Shown: positions 31,732-38,938 of the stretch, piece after piece
Position numbering within the stretch: the stretch's first letter is position 1
How the letters are laid out: each line of letters starts with the position of its first letter
Assembly: GCF_014649855.1 (NCBI RefSeq)
Contig: NZ_BMTV01000021.1
Location: forward strand, 96,502 to 160,501
Source: Streptomyces roseolus
GTDB taxonomy: Bacteria; Actinomycetota; Actinomycetes; Streptomycetales; Streptomycetaceae
Reading direction: 5' to 3'
DNA length: 64,000 nt
Translations under genes and position numbers: made by a program
Notes under the pieces: generated by a model
Told to the model about the DNA's origin: nothing
What the model saw: only the letters and a program-made list of their open reading frames with translations
Databases searched by the model: none

Positions 31732-32478
31732 TCACGGCTCGCGGCGGAAGAGGGCCGTCCAGAGGAAGCTCGCGCCGAAGCGGGGGGATTCCACGGGTTC
31801 GGCGCGCATGCGGCGGACCTCCAGGGGGGTCAGGTCCGCGAAGACGGCGCGGAGGTCGGTGTCGGTGTAGGCGAGGCCGCCTTCCAGGGCGCCCGCCCGG
31901 TAGAAGTCGGCGTCGTCCCGTTCCGAGCCCATGCCGCCCTCGCCGGCCGCGAAGGCGGTCAGCGCGAACGTGCCGCCGGGGGCGAGGACGCGGTCCAGGA
32001 GGGCGAGGTAGCTGACGCGGCGGTGCGGCGGGAGGTGGTGGAAGCAGCCGGAGTCGTACACGAGGTCGTAGGGGCCCTCGACGGTGCCGGGGGCGAAGGC
32101 GTCGCTGCGGCGGAAGCGGACGCCCGTCGCGCCGGCCTCCCGGGCGCGCTCCTCCGCCCAGCGGACGGCGGTCGCGGAGAGGTCGACGGCGTCCACCCGG
32201 TAGCCCAGCGAGGCCAGGTGGAGGGAGTTGCGGCCGGGCCCGCAGCCCAGGTCGAGCGCCCGCCCGCCTCCCTGGAGCAGGCCTCGGTCGGCGTACGACA
32301 CCAGGTTCTCGTCCGGCTTCGGGACGAAGAACGGCACGGGCCGGTCGCGGTCCGCGTAGAAGCCGTCCCACCAGTCCGCCCCGCCCTCCGTCCACCGGTC
32401 GGCGCCGGGCGCGAACAGCCCGTCCAGCAGCACCAGTACGTCCTCGACCGTGCGGATGCCGCGGTCCGTCCCTGCCAT
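31732..32478 (-). CDS. Class I SAM-dependent methyltransferase
   Basis: A 248-residue Rossmann-fold methyltransferase with motif I ALDLGCGPGRNSLHLASLG near residue 92, the acidic end of strand 2 VDAVDLS, and YDLVYDSGCFHHLPPHRR as motif IV/V. The opening TVEDVLVLLDGLFAPGADRWTEGG and the sequence WWDGFYADRDRPVPFF resemble the thiopurine/tellurite type of small-molecule methyltransferases. The substrate is unknown. ATG 32478; it is divergent from the epimerase gene across 338 bp. Confidence 0.85.
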   Translation of the reverse strand: MAGTDRGIRTVEDVLVLLDGLFAPGADRWTEGGADWWDGFYADRDRPVPFFVPKPDENLVSYADRGLLQGGGRALDLGCGPGRNSLHLASLGYRVDAVDLSATAVRWAEERAREAGATGVRFRRSDAFAPGTVEGPYDLVYDSGCFHHLPPHRRVSYLALLDRVLAPGGTFALTAFAAGEGGMGSERDDADFYRAGALEGGLAYTDTDLRAVFADLTPLEVRRMRAEPVESPRFGASFLWTALFRREP

Positions 32479-32816
32479 GTGGATCTCCCCTCGACGTGAT
32501 GTCCAGGGTAGGGGGCCGGGGGGTGAATGCCCAGGTCGGAGCGGGTGTGAGGGGTGCGGGCCGAGGGCGTGTGCGGGGTCGGGAAGGGCTGCTGGAGGGG
32601 GCGTGGGGCCGGACCGCGCGCGGCGCCCGAAGGGGGCTTCCCGGGGGGCTCGGAGGGCGGGAAGGGGGCCCGGGGCGGCGGGCCGAGGCGGGTTTTCGGG
32701 GGTGTCCGCGGGCGGGGCCGGGGCGGTCGGGTTCCCGGTGTTCGCCGTCGGCGCATTCGGTGTGCCGACGGCGAACCCGCCCCTGCGGGGCGGGTGTTCG
32801 GCGGTCGACTGGGCTC
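32479..32816. other. Non-coding gap with two strong inverted repeats before the epimerase gene
   Basis: This 338-bp divergent gap is strongly purine-skewed and has no convincing gene. Its end holds a perfect 13-bp inverted repeat GTTCGCCGTCGGC/GCCGACGGCGAAC (32740-32776, 11-nt loop) and, directly adjoining, CCCGCCCC-TGC-GGGGCGGG (32776-32794). Both sit within 80 bp of the epimerase start and may act as an operator or attenuator. Confidence 0.5.
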
Positions 32817-33806
32817 ATGGACATTCTGGTGCTGGGCGGGACCGCTTGGGTGGGCCGTGAGGTGTCGCGGCGGGCGTTGGAGCGGGGGCACGCGGTGACG
32901 TGTCTCGCGCGCGGGGAGAGCGGGGAGGTGGCCGAGGGGGCCGAGCTGGTCGTCGCGGACCGGCGGGAGCCGGGGGCGTACGACGGGTTGGCCGGGCGGG
33001 AGTGGGACGCCGTGGTCGAGGTGTCGTGGCAGCCGGGGTTCGTGAAGGGGGCGCTCGCGGCGCTCGGGGAGCGGGCCCGGCACTGGACGTACGTGTCGTC
33101 GGGGAACGTGTACGCCTCGCACGCCGAGATCGGGGCCGACGAGTCCGCCGCGCTGCTGCCGCCGACCGAACGCGACGAGGTGGACCGGGAGTCGTACGGG
33201 GAGGCGAAGGCGGCCTGCGAGCTCGCGTCCGCCGCCGCCGTCGGGGACCGGCTGCTGGTCGCCCGGGCCGGACTCATCGGCGGGCCCGGTGACGTCAGCG
33301 GCCGCACCGGCTACTGGGCCGCCCGGGCCGCCCGGGATCCTGAGGCGCCGCTGCTGGTGCCGGACGAGCCCGGGCTGCCCACCCGCGTCGTCGACGTGCG
33401 GGACCTCGTCGACTGGATCCTCGACTCGGCCGGGAAGGGGCTGACCGGGGCGTACGACGCGGTGGGGCCGAACGTGCCCCTCGGCGAGTGGATCGAGCTG
33501 TCCCGCGCGGCCGCCGGTCACCGCGGGCCCGTGGTGCGCGCCGGGTCGGCCTGGCTCCTGGAGCAGGGCGTGGCGGAGTTCATGGGGCCCGAGTCGCTGC
33601 CGCTGTGGATCGTGGCGGAGGACTGGAGCGGCTTCCAGGCGCGTTCCGGCGCCGCGGCGGCCGCCGCCGGGCTCCGCCGGCGGCCGCGTGCGGAGCTGAT
33701 CGCCGACACCCTCGCCTGGGAGCGGGAGCAGGGCCTCGACCGGGAGCGGCGGGCCGGCCTCAGCGTGGAGCGGGAGGCCGAACTGCTGGGGTTGCTGGGG
33801 GAGTAG
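32817..33806 (+). CDS. NAD-dependent epimerase/reductase-like protein
   Basis: The 329-residue extended-SDR protein begins with the nucleotide motif ILVLGGTAWVGREV. It contains the strand-5 motif VSSGNVYASH and RESYGEAKAACE, giving a YxxxK pair. The C-terminal half (TRVVDVRDLVDWILD) is typical of the NAD-dependent epimerase/dehydratase and isoflavone-reductase-like group. Substrate unknown. ATG 32817; the stop is 6 bp from the end of the opposing solute-binding protein gene. Confidence 0.82.
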   Translation: MDILVLGGTAWVGREVSRRALERGHAVTCLARGESGEVAEGAELVVADRREPGAYDGLAGREWDAVVEVSWQPGFVKGALAALGERARHWTYVSSGNVYASHAEIGADESAALLPPTERDEVDRESYGEAKAACELASAAAVGDRLLVARAGLIGGPGDVSGRTGYWAARAARDPEAPLLVPDEPGLPTRVVDVRDLVDWILDSAGKGLTGAYDAVGPNVPLGEWIELSRAAAGHRGPVVRAGSAWLLEQGVAEFMGPESLPLWIVAEDWSGFQARSGAAAAAAGLRRRPRAELIADTLAWEREQGLDRERRAGLSVEREAELLGLLGE

Positions 33807-33812
33807 GGCCGC

Positions 33813-34538
33813 TCACGGCGCCACCAGGGCCGGGTCCTGGTGGGAGCGGCGCAGCGCGTCGGTGACGAAGCCGTTCTTCTTCAGCTCCTCGACGAGGGCG
33901 GTGAGGTAGGCGATCGTCTCCGGGGCCCTGCTCCTCGTGGTGCCGACGGCCTGGCGGATCTCCATGAAGCGGCCGTCGATCAGGCGGACTTCGGGGTGGG
34001 CGGCGACGTACGCGGCCATGGGCTGGCGGATGCCGGCGCCGGCCTCCAGGTCCAGGGTGCGGAAGACGTCGATGCCCTCCGCGCCGCGGACGACGGTCGC
34101 GCGGGTGAGGGTGCGGGTGAGGTGGAGGTCGTAGGCCGAGCCCTGCTTGACGCCGACGCGGACGCCGGGCGCGTCCACGTCCTCGACGGTGACGAGGGGC
34201 GAGTCGCGGAGGACCGCGTACACGCCCTCGATGACGACGTACGGGGAGGTGAAGGCGACCTCCTTCTCGCGCGCGGGGTCGACGGCGAGGAAGCAGAGGT
34301 CGGCGCGGCCGTCGGCCATCGCCTCGAACGACTTGCGCGCCGCGTCGAAGCAGAGCGTCTCGACGGGGAGCGCGAGACGCCGGCCGATCTCGGCGGCGAG
34401 GTCGACCGTGATGCCGGCGGGTGCCTCCGGCGTGCCCTGGGCGAGCACCGGGTTCCCGAGGTTGACGGAGGCCCGCAGGGTGCCGGTGGGGGCGAGGTCG
34501 GCGGCGATCGCGGCGAGGTCGTGGTGCGTGGTCGTCAT
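33813..34538 (-). CDS. Type 3 extracellular solute-binding-like protein lacking a signal peptide
   Basis: The 241-residue protein has the amino-acid-binding protein fold of family 3: TLRASVNLGNPVLAQ, APAGITVDLAAEIGRRLALPVE, the acidic cluster MADGRADLCFLAVDPAREKEVAFTSPYVVIEGVYAV, and the hinge VRVGVKQGSAYDLHLTR. Unlike transporter components it begins MTTTHHDLAAIA, with no signal peptide or lipobox, and no in-frame upstream start adds one. It may be a cytoplasmic periplasmic-binding-fold sensor or cyclohexadienyl-dehydratase-like enzyme rather than a transporter part. It has no permease neighbours and is divergent from the Cys-rich peptide cassette. Confidence 0.75.
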   Translation of the reverse strand: MTTTHHDLAAIAADLAPTGTLRASVNLGNPVLAQGTPEAPAGITVDLAAEIGRRLALPVETLCFDAARKSFEAMADGRADLCFLAVDPAREKEVAFTSPYVVIEGVYAVLRDSPLVTVEDVDAPGVRVGVKQGSAYDLHLTRTLTRATVVRGAEGIDVFRTLDLEAGAGIRQPMAAYVAAHPEVRLIDGRFMEIRQAVGTTRSRAPETIAYLTALVEELKKNGFVTDALRRSHQDPALVAP

Positions 34539-34823
34539 GGTTGCGGAGTCTAGGGCGGTGTCGGCTTCCGTCGGGGCATCTGGTTCCGGCCAGGCGCACG
34601 TGCTTTCGGAAGATCGAATTCCATATGGGGGTGGTCGTTCCGGATGGCTGGTTCTTTTCTCCTGCCGCTCTGACCTCGTGATTTCCGGTCGTGGTTCCTG
34701 TGCGACGACGAAGATCGGAGTTGGTCTAGACATGTATTCCGGGAGCCGGGTAAATTGCGGGACGCGAGTTCTCGTGAACGTTTGCACGACCCGAAAATCC
34801 GTCTCCACTATGTGAGGGATCCT
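34539..34823. promoter_or_regulatory. Promoter region of the Cys-rich peptide cassette, lower GC
   Basis: This 285-bp gap between divergent genes is markedly less GC-rich than its surroundings, as active promoters here often are. It holds the DasR-like site at 34720-34735 and a small palindrome CGAG-TT-CTCG about 75 bp before the peptide start. No coding is evident. Confidence 0.5.
34720..34735. promoter_or_regulatory. DasR-box-like site upstream of the Cys-rich peptide gene
   Basis: GTTGGTCTAGACATGT holds an intact TGGTCTAGAC core and matches the dre consensus at 12 of 16 positions, about 90 bp before the peptide start. TCTAGA is rare in this GC-rich genome, so the match is not trivial. Confidence 0.4.
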
Positions 34824-35024
34824 ATGGTCAAGGCAATTGTCGGCATGGCGGACCGCCTTCTCGGACGCGTTCTCCGCGAGGAGAGCGCCGAGGCGTACTG
34901 CGCCTGCCCCGCGGGCGGCAGCAGCTGGTGCTCCGGCTCCACGCTCTACGTCAAGGTCTGCTGTTCCTGGAACTGCGCGGCGGCGCCCACCTGCGTCACC
35001 AAGTCGTACCCGGGCGACTGCTGA
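34824..35024 (+). CDS. Small Cys-rich secreted peptide precursor, first gene of the redox/export cassette
   Basis: I do not recognise this 66-residue product. Residues 1-24 form an amphipathic helix (MVKAIVGMADRLLGRVLREE) with no hydrophobic signal core, ending in AEA at 22-24, an AxA-type cleavage motif. Residues 25-66 form a compact domain with eight cysteines at 26, 28, 36, 46, 47, 51, 57 and 66, enough for four disulfides, plus several aromatic residues. This looks like a leader-core precursor. The next four genes encode a redox membrane protein, a thioredoxin, an ABC exporter and a signal peptidase, so the likely product is an oxidised, exported and trimmed disulfide-rich peptide. ATG 34824 has GAGGG 5 nt upstream. 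Activity is unknown. Confidence 0.8.
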   Translation: MVKAIVGMADRLLGRVLREESAEAYCACPAGGSSWCSGSTLYVKVCCSWNCAAAPTCVTKSYPGDC

Positions 35025-35122
35025 CCGCCTCCCGCACCCCTCGGTGAACCCCCCTCCCCGGCGCCGCCCCGCGCGGCCCGGGGAGGAGGGCCCCGGCCGG
35101 ACCGGACGACGGAGGAACGACC

Positions 35123-35716
35123 GTGACCGACCCCCTGATCCTCGCCTTCCGCTGCGTCGTCGCCGTCGTCCTCGCGGCCTCCGCGCTGGGCAAGGCGCGC
35201 GCCCCCGGCACGTTCCGCACGAGCGTCCGCGAGATGCGGATCGTGCCGCTGCGGGCACTCGGCCCGGTCGCCCTCGCCGTGCCCGTCCTGGAGGCGCTGC
35301 TCGCCGTCGCCGTCTGGGTGCCGGCCCTCACCACCTGGGCGTTCGCCCTCTCCTTCGGGCTGATCGCGGTCTTCACCGCGGCCCTCGCCTCCGTCCTCCG
35401 CCGGGGGATCGACACCTCCTGCTCGTGCTTCGGCGCCTCCCGGACCCGGGTCGGGCCCGCCCACCTCGTCCGCAACGCCGCCCTCCTGGCGGCGACCGCC
35501 ACCGGCTTCGCCGCCTCGCTCGCCGCGGGCGGCCCGGGACCCGTCCCGGTGGCCGGCTCCCTCGACCCCGCCGGCGTCCTCGTCAGCCTGCTCGGCGCGG
35601 TCTGCGTGAGCGCGCTCGTCCTCTCCACCGACCTGCTCGCCGCCGTCTTCTCGGGAACCGGCCCCGCGGAAGCCGGCGGAGCCGGTTCCCGCGGGGCCGG
35701 CCGGCGGAGCTCCTGA
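35123..35716 (+). CDS. MauE/DoxX-like redox-associated membrane protein
   Basis: The 197-residue integral membrane protein has four to five hydrophobic segments (LILAFRCVVAVVLAASALGK, VALAVPVLEALLAVAVWVP, TTWAFALSFGLIAVFTAAL, and others). A CxCFG motif (Cys100, Cys102) follows the third helix. This is the MauE family layout, related to DoxX, whose founding member helps form disulfides in methylamine dehydrogenase. Here it probably passes electrons between membrane quinone and an extracytoplasmic thioredoxin. GTG 35123 has a strong GGAGGA 6 nt upstream. It lies 98 bp after the peptide gene and 52 bp before the thioredoxin gene. Confidence 0.82.
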   Translation: MTDPLILAFRCVVAVVLAASALGKARAPGTFRTSVREMRIVPLRALGPVALAVPVLEALLAVAVWVPALTTWAFALSFGLIAVFTAALASVLRRGIDTSCSCFGASRTRVGPAHLVRNAALLAATATGFAASLAAGGPGPVPVAGSLDPAGVLVSLLGAVCVSALVLSTDLLAAVFSGTGPAEAGGAGSRGAGRRSS

Positions 35717-35768
35717 CCGTCCGACCGCCCCCTCCGCATCCGCCGCGAACCCAAGCGAGGCCCTTCCC

Positions 35769-36308
35769 ATGCTCGTCGCCGCCGTCGTGCTGATCGGCTG
35801 TCTCTCCGTCTTCAACCTCTTCCTGCTGCTCGCCCTCGCGCGCCGCACCTCCGGATCCGCCGGCAATTCCGGCGCATACGTCTCCGACGCCCCGGAGAAC
35901 ACCCTTCCCGACGGTTCTCCCGTTCCCGAATTCCACGCCCACGCGCATTCCGGAGAAGAGATCGACCGGAATTCCGTCGCGAACGGATCCGTCATCGGAT
36001 TCCTCTCCACCACCTGCACCCCCTGCGTCGAGCAGGCGCCGGAATTCGCCGCCATGGCGAAGGAATTCCCGGGTGGCCGGGACCATGTGCTCGTCTTCCT
36101 CAAGGGCGGCGGCCCCGAACGGCAGCGGATGATCGAGCTGCTCGACCCGGTCGCCCGCGTCGTCACCGAGGCCGCCGGCACCGGGGGTGCCTCCGCCTCC
36201 TTCGGCATCGTCCGCTGGCCCAGCTACCTCGACGTCGACGCCGAGGGCCGGATCAGCGACCGAGGTCAGGTCGCCCCCGCCGCCCCGACGGCCTCCGCCT
36301 CCCGGTGA
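35769..36308 (+). CDS. Membrane-anchored TlpA/MauD-like thioredoxin
   Basis: The 179-residue protein has one N-terminal transmembrane helix (VAAVVLIGCLSVFNLFLLLAL) and an extracytoplasmic thioredoxin-like domain. Its active site is FLSTTCTPCVEQAPEF with Cys83 and Cys86, and the cis-proline loop appears as VRWPSYLDVDAEG. With the MauE-like protein just upstream it reproduces the MauE-MauD pair that handles disulfides in methylamine dehydrogenase. The expected substrate here is the eight-cysteine peptide. ATG 35769; its stop overlaps the start of the ABC exporter gene by 4 bp (GTGA), so they are coupled. Confidence 0.85.
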   Translation: MLVAAVVLIGCLSVFNLFLLLALARRTSGSAGNSGAYVSDAPENTLPDGSPVPEFHAHAHSGEEIDRNSVANGSVIGFLSTTCTPCVEQAPEFAAMAKEFPGGRDHVLVFLKGGGPERQRMIELLDPVARVVTEAAGTGGASASFGIVRWPSYLDVDAEGRISDRGQVAPAAPTASASR

Positions 36309-38170
36309 CGCGCCGGCCGAGGACGGACGTGCTCGGCGCCGGGCGGACCGCCGCGGCGCTCGCCTGGCGGGCCGGCCGCGGCACGCTCCTGCTCTATCTG
36401 GCGGGGAGCGTCGTCGCGGGGCTGCTGCCCACCGCCGCCGCGCTCCTCGTCCGCGAGCTCTTCGACGCCATCGCCCAGCACCGGCCCACGGACGCCCTCG
36501 TCCGCGTCGCCGCCCTCCTGGTGGGCGTCAGCCTCGGCATCGCGCTCGTCCCCGCCGTCACCGACTTCCTCCGCGAACAGCACGCCCGCAGGGTCCAACT
36601 CCGCGTGCAGGACGAGCTGTTCGAGGGCGTCAACCGGCTGCCCGGACTGCGGCACTTCGAGGACCCGGCCTTCCAGGACGAGCTGCGGCTCGCCCAGGAG
36701 GCCGGCTCCTCCGCTCCCGGCATGCTGATCGGCTCGGTCGTGGGCGGCGTGCAGGCGCTGGTGACCTTCCTCGGCTTCCTGATCACCGTCTGCGTCCTCA
36801 ACCCGCTGCTCGGCGCGCTCACCGTCGTCATGGCCCTGCCGACCTTCCGGACCCAGCTCACCGCCGGCCGCCGCCGCGCCGCCGTCATCCGGGACATCGT
36901 GGCGCGCAGCCGCCGCCAGATGTTCTACGCGAGCCTGCTCACCGACACCGACGCGGTGAAGGAGATCCGGCTCTTCGGGCTCCAGGACCACTTCAAGGAC
37001 CGGGCCCGGGCCGAACTCGCCGCCGCCTCCGAGGCCGAGCGGCGCACCGAACTCCGCAACCTCCTCAGGGGCGTCGGGCCGTCCGTGCTCGGCGTCGCCG
37101 TCTACGGCGCCGGCCTCGTCTGGGTCGTCGGCGCCGTCGGCGCCGGGACGCTCTCCGTCGGCGACGTCTCCGTCTTCCTCGCCGCCACCGCCGCCATCCA
37201 GACCGGCGTCGGCCAGCTGGCCGGCACCGGCAGCAACGCCTACCAGGCCCTCCTCACCTTCGTCTCCTACCGGGCCCTGCGGCACCGCGCCCCCGACCTG
37301 CGGCAGCTGGACGGGCCCGCCGAGGAGCCGCGCCCGCTGCGCTCCTCGATCACCTTCGAGAACGTCTGGTTCCGGTACGACGACTCCTCGCCGTGGGTGC
37401 TGCGCGGGGTGGACCTGACGCTCACCGCCGGCGCGGCGACCGCGCTCGTCGGACTGAACGGCGCCGGCAAGAGCACCCTGGTGAAGCTGCTGTGCCGGCT
37501 CTACGACCCGACCGAGGGCCGGATCCTGTGGGACGGCACCGACATCCGCCGCTTCACCCCGGACGAGTACCGCCGCCGGATCGGCGTCGTCTTCCAGGAC
37601 TACGGCCGCTACGACCTCACCGCCGGCGAGAACGTCGGCCTCGGCCGGCTCGACCGGGCCGGCGACAGCGGCGCCGTCACCGCGGCGGCGCGGGCCGCGG
37701 GCGTCCACGACCGGCTCACCCGGCTGCCCGCCGGATACGCCACCCTCCTCAGCCGGATCTTCGTCCCGGACGCGGAGCAGGGCGGCCCCGGACCGTCCTT
37801 CGCCGGCCAGTCGCTCTCCGGCGGCGAGTGGCAACGGGTCGCGGTGGCAAGGGCGTTCATGCGCGCCGACGCCGACCTGCTGATCCTGGACGAGCCCAGC
37901 GCCGGCTTGGACGCGGAGGCCGAGAAGGAGATCCACGACAGCCTGCGCACCCTGCGGGACGGCGCGACCGGCGTGGTGATCTCGCACCGGCTCGGTGCCG
38001 TCCGCGACGCCGACCGCATCGTCGTCCTCGGCGACGGCCGGGTCGTCGAGGAGGGCACGCACGGGACGCTGATGGAGCGCGGCGGCCGGTACGCGGAGCT
38101 GTTCACGCTCCAGGCCGACGGCTACCGTACCGACGCGCCGGGCGCGGTGCCGGTGTCCCGAGGAGGGTGA
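36305..38170 (+). CDS. ABC exporter with fused membrane and ATPase domains
   Basis: The 621-residue half-transporter has a six-helix exporter domain (about 1-310) and a nucleotide-binding domain: Walker A GLNGAGKS at 383-390, Q-loop VVFQDYGRYDLT, signature LSGGEWQRVAVARAF at about 504, Walker B LLILDEPSAGLD, and the H-loop ISHRLG. It lacks the N-terminal C39 peptidase found in many peptide exporters, so leader removal must be done elsewhere; a signal peptidase gene follows directly. It most likely works as a homodimer exporting the Cys-rich peptide. GTG 36305 overlaps the thioredoxin stop. Confidence 0.9.
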   Translation: MTRRPRTDVLGAGRTAAALAWRAGRGTLLLYLAGSVVAGLLPTAAALLVRELFDAIAQHRPTDALVRVAALLVGVSLGIALVPAVTDFLREQHARRVQLRVQDELFEGVNRLPGLRHFEDPAFQDELRLAQEAGSSAPGMLIGSVVGGVQALVTFLGFLITVCVLNPLLGALTVVMALPTFRTQLTAGRRRAAVIRDIVARSRRQMFYASLLTDTDAVKEIRLFGLQDHFKDRARAELAAASEAERRTELRNLLRGVGPSVLGVAVYGAGLVWVVGAVGAGTLSVGDVSVFLAATAAIQTGVGQLAGTGSNAYQALLTFVSYRALRHRAPDLRQLDGPAEEPRPLRSSITFENVWFRYDDSSPWVLRGVDLTLTAGAATALVGLNGAGKSTLVKLLCRLYDPTEGRILWDGTDIRRFTPDEYRRRIGVVFQDYGRYDLTAGENVGLGRLDRAGDSGAVTAAARAAGVHDRLTRLPAGYATLLSRIFVPDAEQGGPGPSFAGQSLSGGEWQRVAVARAFMRADADLLILDEPSAGLDAEAEKEIHDSLRTLRDGATGVVISHRLGAVRDADRIVVLGDGRVVEEGTHGTLMERGGRYAELFTLQADGYRTDAPGAVPVSRGG

Positions 38171-38171
38171 C

Positions 38172-38627
38172 GTGTACGTGTACGTGTTCCTGGGCGGCGC
38201 CGCCGGACTGGCCCTGCTCCTGGTCGTGCTGCGCCGCTTCCTCTCCCGGCTCCGGATCAACGGGCCGAGCATGATGCCGGCGCTGCGGGACGGCCAGCGG
38301 GTCCTCGTCGTCCGTACCGGCGCGGCCCGGCTGCGCACCGGCCGGATCGTCGTCGTCGCCCCGCCCGAGGGCCTCGTCCGCCCCCGCCCGGGCGCCGGCC
38401 CGGCGGTCCGGCCGCCGCTGGTGGTGAAGCGGGTCGCCGCGCTGGCCGGGGAACCGGTCCCGCCCGAGGTGTGCGCCGCCGCCGGCGTCCCCGAGGGCGC
38501 GCTCGTCCCGCCCGGCCGGATCGCCCTCCTCGGCGACAACCCCGCCTTCAGCACCGACTCCCGCTTCTGGGGCCTGCTGCCGGTGACCAGCGTCGTCGGC
38601 GTCGTCGTCGAACGGGCGGCTGTCTAG
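38172..38627 (+). CDS. S26-family signal peptidase, single-helix type
   Basis: A 151-residue type I signal peptidase with one N-terminal membrane helix (VFLGGAAGLALLLVVLRRF), the catalytic serine in NGPSMMPAL (Ser33), the lysine general base in VVKRVAALAGE (Lys86) and box E as LGDNPAFSTDSRFWG. The Ser/Lys dyad is complete. It starts 1 bp after the exporter stop, so it is translated with it, and its preference for AxA sites fits the AEA motif of the precursor peptide. It is shorter than housekeeping SipW-Z proteases, in line with a dedicated role. GTG 38172 has GGAGGG just upstream. Confidence 0.88.
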   Translation: MYVYVFLGGAAGLALLLVVLRRFLSRLRINGPSMMPALRDGQRVLVVRTGAARLRTGRIVVVAPPEGLVRPRPGAGPAVRPPLVVKRVAALAGEPVPPEVCAAAGVPEGALVPPGRIALLGDNPAFSTDSRFWGLLPVTSVVGVVVERAAV

Positions 38628-38818
38628 CGGGCCTTCGCGATCCGGTGCACGACGGCCAGGACGGCGGCCAGCAGGACCGCGCCGCCGCCGTAACGGATGC
38701 CGTCGGGGGCGTCCCCGGTGACCAGGACGATCTCGGCGCAGGCGAGGGCGGCGAGGAGGGAGAGCGGGGCGGCCGGGCGCCTCCGCGGAGTGACGCGGCC
38801 GGGAGGGGTGGGGGACAT
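38624..38818 (-). CDS. Small two-helix membrane protein opposing the cassette
   Basis: I do not recognise this 64-residue protein. A basic N terminus (MSPTPPGRVTPRRRPAA) is followed by two hydrophobic segments (PLSLLAALACAEIVLVTG and GGAVLLAAVLAVVHRIAKAR) with a short loop. It is on the opposite strand, ending 4 bp inside the signal peptidase gene, and its ATG at 38818 has AAAGGAG close upstream, which supports translation. Position beside a secreted-peptide cassette allows an immunity or accessory role, but nothing in the sequence proves this. Confidence 0.65.
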   Translation of the reverse strand: MSPTPPGRVTPRRRPAAPLSLLAALACAEIVLVTGDAPDGIRYGGGAVLLAAVLAVVHRIAKAR

Positions 38819-38938
38819 GGGGCTCCTTTCCTGATGCGGAAGACTCTGCCGTGACGCGGGGGCCGGCGGAGGGCCGCCCGCGCGCAGCTTGCTGCAGGCC
38901 GGTGTTCCGGATGCTGCACCGCGGACAAGGGGGAGCGG

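Noticed and set aside
34824..35024. Cys-rich peptide as the methylamine dehydrogenase light chain
   Set aside because: It is half the size, has a different Cys spacing and no heavy-chain gene, despite the MauE/MauD-like neighbours.
38172..38627. Signal peptidase as the housekeeping SipW/X/Y/Z enzyme
   Set aside because: It is short, translationally coupled to a peptide exporter, and not in a cluster of sip paralogues.
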